From the NCBI GenBank assembly GCA_016125255.1, contig WGMD01000001.1, positions 62,001-126,000 of the forward strand: a stretch of 64,000 nucleotides of DNA. The letters run 5' to 3'. Origin of the DNA: Planctomycetota bacterium. GTDB lineage: Bacteria; Planctomycetota; Phycisphaerae; Phycisphaerales; Zrk34. The notes beneath the pieces were generated by a model that ran no database searches, was not told the origin of the DNA, and worked only from the letters and a program-made list of their open reading frames with translations. Positions 48,188 through 57,314 of this stretch are shown one piece after another (the stretch's first letter is position 1; each line of letters begins with the position of its first letter). The position numbers were made by a program, and so were the translations under genes.

Positions 48188-49607
48188 TGCAATACAGGTA
48201 CTGTTCGCCGCGCAGCAGCAGGTCGCCGCCGACCGGCACGGCTGAGGCGCTGAATGTGTCTTCAAGCTGATTGAGAGCCAGCACCTGCGGCTGGTCGTCG
48301 TGGCTGATCACCAGCGTCACGCCGTCGCGCGAGGTGATGTACACGCGACCGGCGGCCCCGACCGGCGAGGCGTAGACGTTGCGGATGCCCGACAGGCGAA
48401 AGGCACCCGGCCGGCCCCGCCCCGTGGCCGCGTCCACACGGGTCAGCACCCCCTGGTAGTGTGACAGGTAGTACAGCGCCTGGTCGTACGACAGCAGCGA
48501 GGGGACATACGGCGTGCCGCGGTTCGTGGACCAGGCCACCTGCTGAGTGCCGGTCACGTCGCCCGCGGCGCCGTCGAGGCGCACCGCCAGCACCGCCCGC
48601 TTGTTGTAGCTGCATCCGGCGAAGACCAGGCCGTCGCCCACTACGGGGGAGGCGACGATGTTGGACGAAAGCCCGCCACACGCCCAGATCTCATCCCCCG
48701 TCGCCAGGTCGTAGCCGCGCATCCGATTCGTGCCGGCGACGATGACCTGCACGCGACCGTCATGTTCGACCACGATCGGCGTGGCCCACGAGGTCGGCTC
48801 GTCCCGCGGCGCCTTCCAGCGGATCGCGCCGGTGCGCTTGTCGAAGGCGTAGAGATATGACTGGCCTTCGTGGTCCCAGTTGACGATGAGCGTGTCGCCA
48901 TAGAGCGCCGGCGAAGCGCCCTCGCCGTGCCCGTGTTTGGTGTGCATGACGCCGAGGTCGGCCCGCCAGACGAGTTCGCCGTCGAAACCCAGGCAGTACA
49001 GGCCGTACGATCCGAAAAAGGCGTACACGCGCTCGCCGTCGGTCACCGGGGAGTTGGACGCCAGCGACGCCGACACATGCGACCCCTCGTGCGGCAGGGC
49101 CTCATGGACCATCCGCTGCCAGAGCATCCGCCCGTCGCGTCGATCGACGGCCATGACCAGGAACTGTTGGCGATGCGTGATCGGGGCGTTGTCGTGCGCG
49201 CCGGGCGCGCCGCTGTAGCGCGGCTCCTGCGCCTCGCCGACCGGCGCCGCCGCAGTCAAAAAGATGTGGTTATCCCAGACGATCGGCGTGGAGTGCCCCT
49301 TGCCCGGCGGCGAGAGCTTCCAGCGGATGTTCTCCTGCTCGCTCCATCGCACCGGCGGATCAGCCTGCGGCGCCACCCCCGTGGCCAGCGGGCCGCGCCA
49401 CTGCGGCCAGTTCGACAGCGCTTGATCGCCGAGTGGCGGCGAAGCTTCGGTGGCTGAAGCGGCGACGACTTCCGCTCGTGTAAGCTGATAATCCATCCTC
49501 AACCCGCCAAGCATCTGCCGACTCAGCACGACCCATTGAACCAGCGCCACCAGCGCCAACGCGGCCAACAGAACACGAACCACTTTTTGATTACGTCGGA
49601 TATACAT
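48171..49607 (-). CDS. Membrane-anchored PQQ-like beta-propeller protein
   Basis: A 478-residue protein with an N-terminal membrane anchor (about 8-28, VVRVLLAALALVALVQWVVL) and a periplasmic beta-propeller made of PQQ-like repeats, for example 'WPQWRGPLATGVAP', 'GRMLWQRMVHEALPHEG', 'VWRADLGVMHTKHG' and 'GDEIWACGGLSSNIVASPVV'. Such proteins (BamB- or dehydrogenase-like) usually serve binding or scaffolding roles; residues for PQQ binding cannot be judged here. It ends the long minus-strand operon that begins at the sigma factor at 54927. Confidence 0.85.
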   Translation of the reverse strand: MYIRRNQKVVRVLLAALALVALVQWVVLSRQMLGGLRMDYQLTRAEVVAASATEASPPLGDQALSNWPQWRGPLATGVAPQADPPVRWSEQENIRWKLSPPGKGHSTPIVWDNHIFLTAAAPVGEAQEPRYSGAPGAHDNAPITHRQQFLVMAVDRRDGRMLWQRMVHEALPHEGSHVSASLASNSPVTDGERVYAFFGSYGLYCLGFDGELVWRADLGVMHTKHGHGEGASPALYGDTLIVNWDHEGQSYLYAFDKRTGAIRWKAPRDEPTSWATPIVVEHDGRVQVIVAGTNRMRGYDLATGDEIWACGGLSSNIVASPVVGDGLVFAGCSYNKRAVLAVRLDGAAGDVTGTQQVAWSTNRGTPYVPSLLSYDQALYYLSHYQGVLTRVDAATGRGRPGAFRLSGIRNVYASPVGAAGRVYITSRDGVTLVISHDDQPQVLALNQLEDTFSASAVPVGGDLLLRGEQYLYCINERK

Positions 49608-49636
49608 GGCACGAGGTGATCTCAGTAACGCACCAG

Positions 49637-50170
49637 TCACCGGTCGTTGCTGCCTGCGTCGATCAATCGCAGGTACTTCTCAGCGTCGAGGTATCCTATG
49701 GCGCTCTGCACGGGTTGGCCGTCGGCAGCGACGATCAGCGAGGTGGGCAGGCCGGTCACGCCGTAGCCGCCGGCGACCGCCGGCTGGCGGTCCGTGTCGA
49801 TCTTCACGGCGATGAACTGGTGCATTCGCCCGATGACCTTCGGATCCTGGAACGTGGTGCGCTCCATCAACTGGCAGGGCCCGCACCACGTGGCGTAAAA
49901 GTCGATCATCACGAGTTTGCCCTCGGATTTCGCCTTCGCCAGCGCCTGCGGCAGGTCCGTCATCCACTGGATTTCACCGTCCTCGACTTCGTCGGCGTCG
50001 GACTTCGACGCTGACAGGTCGGAAACCACCAAGTCGCCGAACTGTCGCGGCTCAGCGGTCTGATCCGAAGCCCGGGAAGATTGTGCCGACAGCCATACGA
50101 CAGTCAGCCCGAGGGCGAATATCACGACCCCGGTCAAAGCCAGGAGAACACGGCGTGTGCGAGCGGGCAT
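49637..50170 (-). CDS. Exported thioredoxin-fold protein with CGPC active site
   Basis: A 177-residue protein. An N-terminal membrane helix or signal (about 7-28) is followed by a thioredoxin domain (about 70-170) with 'LVMIDFYATWCGPCQLMERT' and the cis-proline segment GVTGLPTSLIV. The architecture matches a DsbD-gamma-like or TlpA-like periplasmic reductase. AAAGG lies 9 bases before the ATG. It sits in the minus-strand operon with DUF255-DsbD-alpha, DUF4159 and PQQ-propeller proteins, suggesting a periplasmic thiol-redox role. Confidence 0.9.
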   Translation of the reverse strand: MPARTRRVLLALTGVVIFALGLTVVWLSAQSSRASDQTAEPRQFGDLVVSDLSASKSDADEVEDGEIQWMTDLPQALAKAKSEGKLVMIDFYATWCGPCQLMERTTFQDPKVIGRMHQFIAVKIDTDRQPAVAGGYGVTGLPTSLIVAADGQPVQSAIGYLDAEKYLRLIDAGSNDR

Positions 50171-50203
50171 GGGATGAACCTTTCGTGATAAGAGTGTGGC
50201 CGG

Positions 50204-50908
50204 TCAATGCGTCAGCGCATAGGCCAGCAGGTTAACTTTCAACAGGCCGGCGTGCGCGATCTCGTGGCCGCAGCAGCATTCGCAGACCTCGCCGGCTTCG
50301 TCGGTCTCGTTCAGGCCGTTCGGGCTGAACACGCCGACCACGCGCCCCTGGTATTCGATGGCGTAAATCGGCGGGTCGGGCTTGCCGGAGACGGCGGCCA
50401 GCGCCTCGATGTCGTCGACCACGTGAAAGATCGGGTGGTTGTAGTCGAGTTTCGTCAGACCGGCTTCGGGCAGGACCTCTTTCAGTTCACGCCGGAAGCT
50501 GCTCTGCCACGGATGCGAGGCGCAGTTGGGCGAAGCCATCAGGAACCCACCGCGCTGGATGAAGTGCCGCAGGTTTCGCCGCTGATCGGACGTCAGGGTG
50601 AACATGTCCTTGCCGGCGAGGATGGCGAACGGGTATTCGTACAGCTTCGCGTTGGACAACTCGACGCGTTGAACTTCATGATCGACGGTCATGGTCGTGC
50701 GCCGATCGACCTCGGCCAAGAACGAGGCGGTGAAGCATCGCGTGGTCTTGCCGCGCGCATACGTCAGCAGGGCGACGCGTATGGGGCCGGTTGGAGGCTC
50801 TGCGGGAGGCTGATCAGCCTGCGCCCATGTGAACTCGGCGGCTTGGATCAGTATCCCCACGACCAGTACTTTCACGAGTGAACCTCGATGGATAAGTTGC
50901 ATGTGCAT
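50204..50908 (-). CDS. DUF4159 family exported protein with a Cys cluster
   Basis: A 234-residue protein with a signal peptide (about 1-29, ending FTWAQA) and a DUF4159 domain ('YEYPFAILAGKDMFTLTSDQ', 'RRNLRHFIQRGGFLMASPNC', 'YNHPIFHVVDDIEAL'). Near the C-terminus it has the unusual cluster CECCCGHE (about residues 208-215), a possible metal site not typical of DUF4159 as I know it. A very strong Shine-Dalgarno sequence (AAGGAGG) lies 6 bases before ATG 50908. It follows the DUF255-DsbD gene by 12 bases. Function unknown. Confidence 0.8.
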   Translation of the reverse strand: MHMQLIHRGSLVKVLVVGILIQAAEFTWAQADQPPAEPPTGPIRVALLTYARGKTTRCFTASFLAEVDRRTTMTVDHEVQRVELSNAKLYEYPFAILAGKDMFTLTSDQRRNLRHFIQRGGFLMASPNCASHPWQSSFRRELKEVLPEAGLTKLDYNHPIFHVVDDIEALAAVSGKPDPPIYAIEYQGRVVGVFSPNGLNETDEAGEVCECCCGHEIAHAGLLKVNLLAYALTH

Positions 50909-50919
50909 GATGAACCTCC

Positions 50920-53478
50920 TTACGGTGCGGCAGATGACACGAAAAGCTTGGGATGGCGCGGCGGAGCGGTCGGAGAAGCGTCCGGATCGATCACGATCGG
51001 CAGGCGCAGCGTGTCGGTGCGCGGCTGGAGGCAGCGCGTCGCATCGCAGGCCTGCGACTTGACCACCACCTCGATCACCCCCGGAACCGTGCCCGCCCCC
51101 GAAGCCGCATCGGGATTGACCGTCACGCCGACGCGATACCAGATGCGACCTTCATAGGTGGCCAGCTTCTGCTTGATCACATCGTCCATCTTGACCACGG
51201 GCTGGGGCGCCGCGACCTGGCCCGCGGTGATCAGTTTCGACTCGGAAACGCTGACCGTCGTCGGAATCACGAACTCCACATCGGGATTCGGACCGTACAG
51301 GTGCCAGCCCTCGGCGATGTCGATCGCCAGCGCCAGATTCAGCGTCTGGCCGGGGCGCACAGTCAGGTGCGAAGCGTACAGTTTGAGCGTGATGAGGGCC
51401 TGTTCTTGATGAACATCCGGAGAATCGCTCGGATCGCCCCCGCCTCCGCTCCCGGAACTCGACGCCGGCTGTGAAGCGACGGCCGGCAGCTTCCGGGGGT
51501 TCCGGGGGCGATCCAGCCATTGCGCCGCGGCGAGGACCTCGGCCTCCATCGCGCGGGGGTTGGCCCACATGGCGCCGGACAGCGCCTTGAGGGTACGTTC
51601 AGCGGCCTCGGTGTAGCGCCGCTCGCCGGTGAGTTGAGACAGGTCGATCAGCACTTCGACCGCCACGCCGTTGGACGACGGCACGTTACCGCCGCCGGTC
51701 AGACTCTTGGAGCGCACCAGCAGATCCTCGTGGGCGTCGGCGGTGAAGAAAAAGCCGCCGGCCTGTTTGTCCTCGAAAGACGCGAGCATCACGTCGGAAA
51801 GCCGCTTCGCCTCATCGAGCCATCGCGGATCTTGTGTGGCTCGATGCAGCTCGATGAGCCCGCCGATGAAGTAGGCGTAGTCGTCGAGGTAACCGGGCAG
51901 CTTGGCCAACTCAGCACGGTAGGAGCGCAGGAGTCCGCCGGTGTCGTCGGTCATCGTGTCGAGGACGAACGCGGCGGCGCGCCCCGCGGCCTCGGTATAG
52001 CGCGACTCATCGAGCTGGCGGCCAGCGTAAGCCAGCGACGCGATCATCAGACCGTTCCAGCTTGTCAGCACCTTGTCGTCCTTGTGCGGCTGGGCCCACG
52101 TCAGGCGGCGCTTGAGCAACTGGTCGCGCATCCGCTGCATCTGCCGTAGAAACTGCCCGGCGTCCGTGCCGCGATCGGCGGCGATCTCGGTCAGCGGCCG
52201 GGTCAGGTGCACGATGTTGGCGCCCGTCGATTCACCGGTCGATTCCTCCCGGAAATTGCCGCGCGGCTGGAGGTTGTAGACCTCCGCGAACAACGCCCCG
52301 TCGGCGTTGCCCAGCACGTCGAGCACCTCCTTGTGGTGCCAGACGTAGCTCTCGCCCTCGGCGCCGACCTCGCCGGAGTCGATCGCCGAGTAGAACGCGC
52401 CGTCCGGTGAAGTCATCTCGCGCCCGATCCATCGGAAGATGTCTTCGACAGCCCGGCGGTAGCGCGGCGTCTTGGTGATCAGGTAGCCGTCGGTGTAGGC
52501 GCGCATGAGCTGAGCGTTGTCGTAGAGCATTTTCTCAAAGTGTGGCAGCAGCCAGCGGTGGTCCGTCGAGTAACGGTGAAACCCGCCGCCGATGTGGTCG
52601 TGCATCCCACCCAGCCACATCGCGTCCAGCGTCTTGGTGATCACCGGCAGCAGCTTCGGGTCCTGCGTGCGGCGATACTCGTGGATCAGCAGGCGCAGCG
52701 CGCCGTGCGGCGGAAACTTCGGCGCCGAGCCGAACCCGCCCCAGGTATCGTCGAACGATCCGACGAGCTGCGCCACGGCCTGCTGGACCAGTTCACGATC
52801 GATCAGGCGATCGGCCTGGACTCCCCGTCCGGCGCCGACCTGACGAATCGCCTCGGCCAGGCGATCGGCCTGCTGCTCGATCTCCGGGTGTCGATTCGTC
52901 CAGTAGCCTTGCAGCGTGTTGAGCACCTGGATGAACTGCTGCTTGGGAAAGTACGTGCCGGCCATCCACGGGCGCCCGTCCGGCGTCAGCCAGACCGAGT
53001 TCGGCCAGCCGCCGCGACCGGTCATGATCTGCGTGGCCAGCATGTACTGTTCGTCGATGTCAGGCCGCTCCTCGCGGTCGACCTTGATGCAGATGAAATG
53101 CTCGTTGAGGATCTTTGCGACCTCTTCGTCCTCGAACGACTGCTGCTCCATCACGTGGCACCAGTAGCACGTCGAATACCCCACCGACAGGAAGATCGGT
53201 TTGTTCTCCCGCTTGGCCTTGGCCAGCGCCTCCGGGCCCCACGCGTACCAGTTGACCGGATTGTGCGCGTGCTGGAGCAGGTACGGACTGGTCTCGTGGA
53301 TCAGGTGATTGGTGTGCTTGTGTTCCCGATCGTCGGCCACGGCCGTCGACATCAGCGTCCGCACCGGCGGCTGGCTCTGTCGCCACCAGGCGGCGCCCCA
53401 CTGCCAGACCGCTGCCACGGCGATCGCCGCCACGAGCCCGCACAGAATCCACTGTCTTTTGTTGAACGACTCTTTCAT
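50920..53478 (-). CDS. Thioredoxin-domain DUF255 protein (YyaL/SPATA20-type) with DsbD-alpha-like C-terminus
   Basis: An 852-residue membrane-anchored protein. An anchor helix (about 10-27) is followed by the DUF255 thioredoxin-like domain (about 55-220) with the hallmark '[17 protein letters not shown]' and active-site segment '[16 protein letters not shown]' (CYWC). An alpha/alpha-barrel region follows (about 240-640). The C-terminal 150 residues resemble the N-terminal domain of DsbD, with CDATRCLQP supplying a Cys pair. This fusion suggests electron transfer to periplasmic partners. ATG 53478 has GAGGAA before it. It follows the second anti-sigma gene in the operon. Confidence 0.87.
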   Translation of the reverse strand: MKESFNKRQWILCGLVAAIAVAAVWQWGAAWWRQSQPPVRTLMSTAVADDREHKHTNHLIHETSPYLLQHAHNPVNWYAWGPEALAKAKRENKPIFLSVGYSTCYWCHVMEQQSFEDEEVAKILNEHFICIKVDREERPDIDEQYMLATQIMTGRGGWPNSVWLTPDGRPWMAGTYFPKQQFIQVLNTLQGYWTNRHPEIEQQADRLAEAIRQVGAGRGVQADRLIDRELVQQAVAQLVGSFDDTWGGFGSAPKFPPHGALRLLIHEYRRTQDPKLLPVITKTLDAMWLGGMHDHIGGGFHRYSTDHRWLLPHFEKMLYDNAQLMRAYTDGYLITKTPRYRRAVEDIFRWIGREMTSPDGAFYSAIDSGEVGAEGESYVWHHKEVLDVLGNADGALFAEVYNLQPRGNFREESTGESTGANIVHLTRPLTEIAADRGTDAGQFLRQMQRMRDQLLKRRLTWAQPHKDDKVLTSWNGLMIASLAYAGRQLDESRYTEAAGRAAAFVLDTMTDDTGGLLRSYRAELAKLPGYLDDYAYFIGGLIELHRATQDPRWLDEAKRLSDVMLASFEDKQAGGFFFTADAHEDLLVRSKSLTGGGNVPSSNGVAVEVLIDLSQLTGERRYTEAAERTLKALSGAMWANPRAMEAEVLAAAQWLDRPRNPRKLPAVASQPASSSGSGGGGDPSDSPDVHQEQALITLKLYASHLTVRPGQTLNLALAIDIAEGWHLYGPNPDVEFVIPTTVSVSESKLITAGQVAAPQPVVKMDDVIKQKLATYEGRIWYRVGVTVNPDAASGAGTVPGVIEVVVKSQACDATRCLQPRTDTLRLPIVIDPDASPTAPPRHPKLFVSSAAP

Positions 53479-53521
53479 GGGTTCCTCGAAGATTGCGACG
53501 ATTCCGGGGTGATTCCGGGGG

Positions 53522-54313
53522 TCAGAGCTTCGTGTCGACCGGGACATCCAGCAGGCGCATCAGTTGTTCTTCCGGCAGACGGCCCACGGCGACATGCGCC
53601 AGCCCGCCGCGCCGCACCGCCACGACGGTGTAGCCTTTGCACCGGTCGACATAGCAGTCCGATCGCGCGTGCATCGGCTTCATACCGGCCAGCTCGGTCA
53701 GAGCGTCGGACAGGACGACCAGCGATACCGGCTGCTTCTGCACGTCGTAGAGCACGAAGATCGCCCGGCGCCCGTTCAGCTCACAGGACCGCGCCCCCAG
53801 CAGGCGCGCCGATTCGGCGGGGCTCGTGACCGCCACATCCCAACCGGCGGTCTGCCGAATCCACCGACCCACTTCGTCGGGATCGTCCGTCGAAATCGTC
53901 AATGGATTGCGGCCGGACCACACCGCCTGAAGATCCTCGACCAGCACATCCGCCAACGGCTTATTCGCGCTGACCCTGATGACCGAGTACAGTCCCGCGA
54001 GCAGGCCCAGCAGCATCAGGGTCGCCAGCGATCCGACCACGGTCCGGCGCGCCGGTCGCCATGTTAACCAACCCCGAGGCGCGCCAGGTTCCACCGTCGC
54101 GGATCGCAGCGCCTGTTGCACGCACGCTTGAAGCGAGGGGGCACTTCCAGGGGTGGCGTGGACCAGTGCTCGGCGGATCTCCCGCTCGATCTCCGCTTCG
54201 CGGGCGCAGCGGCAGCATTTGTCCAGATGCCGCTGGACTTCCAGGCTCCGCGCCCGGTCCAGCTCGCTGTCTAGGAAGGCGATCAGGCAGGTTCGTGTTT
54301 CATAACAGTTCAT
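53522..54313 (-). CDS. ZAS-type zinc anti-sigma factor of the second ECF pair
   Basis: A 263-residue protein. The zinc anti-sigma motif Hx3Cx2C is present ([11 protein letters not shown], about residues 29-39), followed by one membrane helix (about 92-114) and an exported domain ('[20 protein letters not shown]', '[20 protein letters not shown]') similar to that of the anti-sigma factor at 45951. Its ATG overlaps the sigma stop (ATGA). Zinc or thiol oxidation could release the sigma factor; periplasmic Cys may sense copper or disulfide stress. Sensing is inferred. Confidence 0.87.
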   Translation of the reverse strand: MNCYETRTCLIAFLDSELDRARSLEVQRHLDKCCRCAREAEIEREIRRALVHATPGSAPSLQACVQQALRSATVEPGAPRGWLTWRPARRTVVGSLATLMLLGLLAGLYSVIRVSANKPLADVLVEDLQAVWSGRNPLTISTDDPDEVGRWIRQTAGWDVAVTSPAESARLLGARSCELNGRRAIFVLYDVQKQPVSLVVLSDALTELAGMKPMHARSDCYVDRCKGYTVVAVRRGGLAHVAVGRLPEEQLMRLLDVPVDTKL

Positions 54314-54927
54314 GGGTTGTGCCCTGGGTCGGACGTGATGTCCGACGCGTGGGTTCCTTTGGCTTGTCGCGGCAACGCCAGACCGGGGCATTCGTGTAAT
54401 CGCTCACGCAGCATGCGCCGGGCCCGGGCCATACGCGACATCACCGTGCCGATGGGACAGTCCAGCAGCTCGGCGATCTCGCGGTAACGCATTCCGCCGC
54501 TCACATGCAGCAGCAGCACCTCGCGATACTGCGGCTCCAGGCGATCCAGCGCCGTGACGATCGAGGCGTCGAGCATCTCTCGAAACTGTCGCTCATCCAT
54601 CGGCCCCAAGTCGGCCAGCGGGTCGCCGGCGTCCGCGGCATATCGCTCTGTGAGTTCCACATGGGTCGTCGGAACCATCCGGATACGCCGCGAGGCCTGG
54701 CGCCGCCAGTCCAGCACGATCCGCCGCATGATCGTCACCCACCACGCCCGGCGGTAGGTTTTCTGAGGATGCGACCGGTAGAATCGCCAGGCCCGCAGGG
54801 CTGTTTCCTGAAGCAGATCGCGCGCATCGGCCTCCTGCCGCATGTACTGACACGCCATGGCATACAGCACGTCCCAATGCGGACGAAATGCCTGCGCGAA
54901 TCGCTCTGCTTTTTGACGCTGACTCAT
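54310..54927 (-). CDS. ECF RNA polymerase sigma factor, second pair
   Basis: A 205-residue ECF sigma factor. Region 2 contains 'EADARDLLQETALRAWRFYR' and 'WWVTIMRRIVLDWRRQASRR'; region 4 contains 'LEPQYREVLLLHVSGGMRYR' and 'EIAELLDCPIGTVMSRMARA'. ATG 54927 (MSQRQKA) is taken; the frame is open 17 codons upstream. The following anti-sigma, DUF255-DsbD, DUF4159, thioredoxin and PQQ-propeller genes are all on the same strand with small gaps. I find no GGAATAA-type promoter before it, so it may be controlled differently from the first pair. Confidence 0.87.
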   Translation of the reverse strand: MSQRQKAERFAQAFRPHWDVLYAMACQYMRQEADARDLLQETALRAWRFYRSHPQKTYRRAWWVTIMRRIVLDWRRQASRRIRMVPTTHVELTERYAADAGDPLADLGPMDERQFREMLDASIVTALDRLEPQYREVLLLHVSGGMRYREIAELLDCPIGTVMSRMARARRMLRERLHECPGLALPRQAKGTHASDITSDPGHNP

Positions 54928-55081
54928 TCGAATGAGATCCTTTTCATTGTATGAAACGCCGAAATGTCCTCGATTCATCCCGCCCCCGGAAGAAATATCG
55001 CGGAAAGAGCAACAAATTTTGGCTTGGCCTGGATGGCTTGCTGTGTTGGTCCGGCCGTGTGACCGATGCTAAGGTTAGACG

Positions 55082-56107
55082 ATGAAGCCACGACGCTCAG
55101 AACAGGCCGTCTTCGCATGGGTCTTCATCCTCGCGATGGTGGCCATCGCCGGGTTGCAGGCCGTCAGTCGCTGGGATGCCAGACTGGACACGGCTCAGCG
55201 GATACGCGCCCAATTGGTGGCGTGGGGCCTGTTTGTTGATGGATTGGAGTCGGTGGTCGATCCGGATGAAGTGGACCGCCGGATCGCCTTTCTCGAAAGC
55301 AACATCCCCGAGGCGCGGGTTCAGGCGGCGCGCTGGCTGGCGGCCCACGGGGTCCGCGGCGCGAGCGATGCGATCGCGGCGTCGATGCGGGACGCCGGCA
55401 CGCTGCGCCCCTGCCAATTGGCGCATTCGCTGGGACAACTCGGCGATGAACGCTGGGTGGACACGCTCGCTGAGGCGGTGCGTCAACCCAGCAATACCGA
55501 CCTGCGCGTCTGCGCCACGATGGCGCTGGGAGAGTTGGCCTCGCCGCGGGCCGTGACAGCGCTGATCGACGCCTACCGTGACAACATCACGCCGACGACC
55601 GCCCTGACCGGCCTGGGCAACATCGCTCATCCGTCGGCTGCCGAGTTCCTTCAGCAGGTGTTTGACCACCCTCGTAATGATCGCGAGCGGCATGCCGCCG
55701 GGATCGCCCTCGAAAAGATTCAGATGATGGATCAGGCTGATCGCGTGCCCGCGCTGATCGAACGGGTCCAAACGCAACTCGCCCAGGGGCAGCCGCTGGA
55801 CCGTTGGGCGCTGCGCCAACTCGCCGAGCGATCCGACCCCCGCACACCCGAGGTGATGCGCCGGCTTCTGGTTGACGCCGAGACGCTGAGCGAGAACGAT
55901 CGAGTGGCCATCGCGGCTGTGCTGGTCGCTCAGGGCGAACCCGGTCGAAAGGTACTGGCCCACCTGAGCCGGACGCTCTCTGCGGACAAGGTCACGCGAT
56001 CCATCGCCTCGGCGGCGATGCGCCTGATGAGGACTTCTCACGAGTCCGCACCGGCGACGCCAAGCCTCACGGATCATGATGCAGCCTCCGCGCGGCGTGC
56101 CGACTGA
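55082..56107 (+). CDS. Membrane-anchored HEAT-repeat protein
   Basis: A 341-residue protein with an N-terminal anchor helix (about 9-26, VFAWVFILAMVAIAGLQA) followed by an array of HEAT/PBS-lyase-like repeats, for example 'ARVQAARWLAAHGVRGASDA', 'LAHSLGQLGDERWVDTLAEA' and 'CATMALGELASPRAVTALID'. HEAT arrays are protein-binding scaffolds. It is divergent from the second sigma operon with about 150 bases between them. Its repeats resemble those in the TlpA-type protein at 57315. Confidence 0.78.
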   Translation: MKPRRSEQAVFAWVFILAMVAIAGLQAVSRWDARLDTAQRIRAQLVAWGLFVDGLESVVDPDEVDRRIAFLESNIPEARVQAARWLAAHGVRGASDAIAASMRDAGTLRPCQLAHSLGQLGDERWVDTLAEAVRQPSNTDLRVCATMALGELASPRAVTALIDAYRDNITPTTALTGLGNIAHPSAAEFLQQVFDHPRNDRERHAAGIALEKIQMMDQADRVPALIERVQTQLAQGQPLDRWALRQLAERSDPRTPEVMRRLLVDAETLSENDRVAIAAVLVAQGEPGRKVLAHLSRTLSADKVTRSIASAAMRLMRTSHESAPATPSLTDHDAASARRAD

Positions 56108-56122
56108 CGTGACGACGACCTC

Positions 56123-56380
56123 TCAGAAACTGCCGACGTCCCAGTTGGTGCGTGCCAGAACCCCGGCGGATTCCATACCCAGCCGCACGCGGACTTTGCC
56201 ATATTCCACGTAGTAGATGACCTGCAAGGGTTCGCCGACAAAGGGAACTCGGCACTCCCATCGACCGAACCCGACTCGTGTCATGCGCCTCAAGCCCGCC
56301 GGCGGGATGTTCGCGTAGACCGCGTCCGCCTGCAGGTGCTGCACGACCAACACCACTTCTTCGAGACCGACGCAGATCAT
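56123..56380 (-). CDS. Small hypothetical beta-rich protein
   Basis: An 85-residue protein (MICVGLEEVVLVVQHLQADA...) with alternating strand patterns (FGRWECRVPF, LQVIYYVEYGKVRVRLGM) and no signal peptide or Cys pair. No family recognised. It lies between the HEAT-repeat gene and the PagL-like gene, whose stop codon is about 38 bases upstream on the same strand, so it may be cotranscribed with PagL. Confidence 0.5.
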   Translation of the reverse strand: MICVGLEEVVLVVQHLQADAVYANIPPAGLRRMTRVGFGRWECRVPFVGEPLQVIYYVEYGKVRVRLGMESAGVLARTNWDVGSF

Positions 56381-56417
56381 GGTGAGGCCTCCTACAGAGA
56401 TGGCAGGCAAAACGGCG

Positions 56418-57110
56418 TCAGAACGTGAACATCACGCCCAGGTATCCGCCAATCGTATCGTTGCCTGGATTGCGGCTGCCGCCTTCGATGCTCGCGTTGG
56501 AGATATGGATGTAGCGGAAGCCGCCGACCAGGTGCATGTTGTCCGCGAGTTGATACGTGGCGCCGACGCCGGCCTGCGGCGTGAAGTTGAAGTTGGTGCC
56601 GTCCTCATCCCTGGAGCGCGACCCGTCGGGGATGCTCACGTCGCTGATCAGAAAGCCCGCCCCGCCCTCGACGAACAGGCTCCAGCGCGGCTGGCGATAG
56701 AAGTGCCACCGCGCCAGCAGCGTCAGACCGCCCGCGGCCGCATCGTCGCCGTTCTGATCCAAACCCAGCCCGATCGCTTCGGCGCGAATCGCCAGGTTGT
56801 CCTCGACGTAATAACTCAAGCCCAAGCCACCGCCATAGAGGTTGGCGCCCGGCTCGTTGTTGATGTTACTGGTTGCGATGCCGAACACGTCCACCGCCCA
56901 GGAGCCGCGCGTGAACGGCTCTCGCTGCGGCTGCGCCGCTTCCGGGCCGACGCTGTCGGCGACCATCTTGTTGAACGCGGCGATCAATCCCACCGGCTCC
57001 TCATGCTCGGCCGGTGTCGTCGCTTGAGCCTGGGCATGCAATACGCCCGCCGCCAGCAGAATCACCAGGACGTGGCACAGAAACATGATTCGACGATAAA
57101 CACAGGTCAT
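56418..57110 (-). CDS. PagL-type lipid A 3-O-deacylase (acyloxyacyl hydrolase), outer-membrane beta-barrel
   Basis: A 230-residue protein. The signal peptide (about 1-26) is followed by an 8-stranded outer-membrane beta-barrel. The catalytic motif of PagL is visible as RYIHISNASIEG (His and Ser near residues 198-200), and the C-terminus ends in an aromatic residue (GVMFTF), as usual for barrel assembly. It would remove an acyl chain from lipid A in response to stress. A GGAATAA-N13-GGACAC promoter lies about 120 bases upstream (57255-57230), suggesting ECF control. Start at 57110 or 57086 is possible. Confidence 0.82.
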   Translation of the reverse strand: MTCVYRRIMFLCHVLVILLAAGVLHAQAQATTPAEHEEPVGLIAAFNKMVADSVGPEAAQPQREPFTRGSWAVDVFGIATSNINNEPGANLYGGGLGLSYYVEDNLAIRAEAIGLGLDQNGDDAAAGGLTLLARWHFYRQPRWSLFVEGGAGFLISDVSIPDGSRSRDEDGTNFNFTPQAGVGATYQLADNMHLVGGFRYIHISNASIEGGSRNPGNDTIGGYLGVMFTF

Positions 57111-57229
57111 GTCGGAACTCCCTGAAGAAATCGTGCGATGACCGCCTGCGGGCATCGCATGAGATGTCATGAAAGCTCGATCGTCATGATCGGGCTGTCT
57201 CGAAACGTCGGTGCGTCCTCAGAAAGGCA

Positions 57230-57255
57230 GTGTCCACGCGACCGTCATTTATTCC
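57230..57255 (-). promoter_or_regulatory. Candidate ECF promoter of the PagL-like gene
   Basis: On the minus strand GGAATAA (57255-57249), 13 bases, GGACAC (57235-57230), about 120 bases before the start codon; the same boxes and spacing as at 43043, 47367 and 47437. Confidence 0.62.
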
Positions 57256-57314
57256 GGGGGCAACCACGAATCAGTGAATACTCACGCCCGAATCGGGCAC
57301 ATCCTATCAGCACG

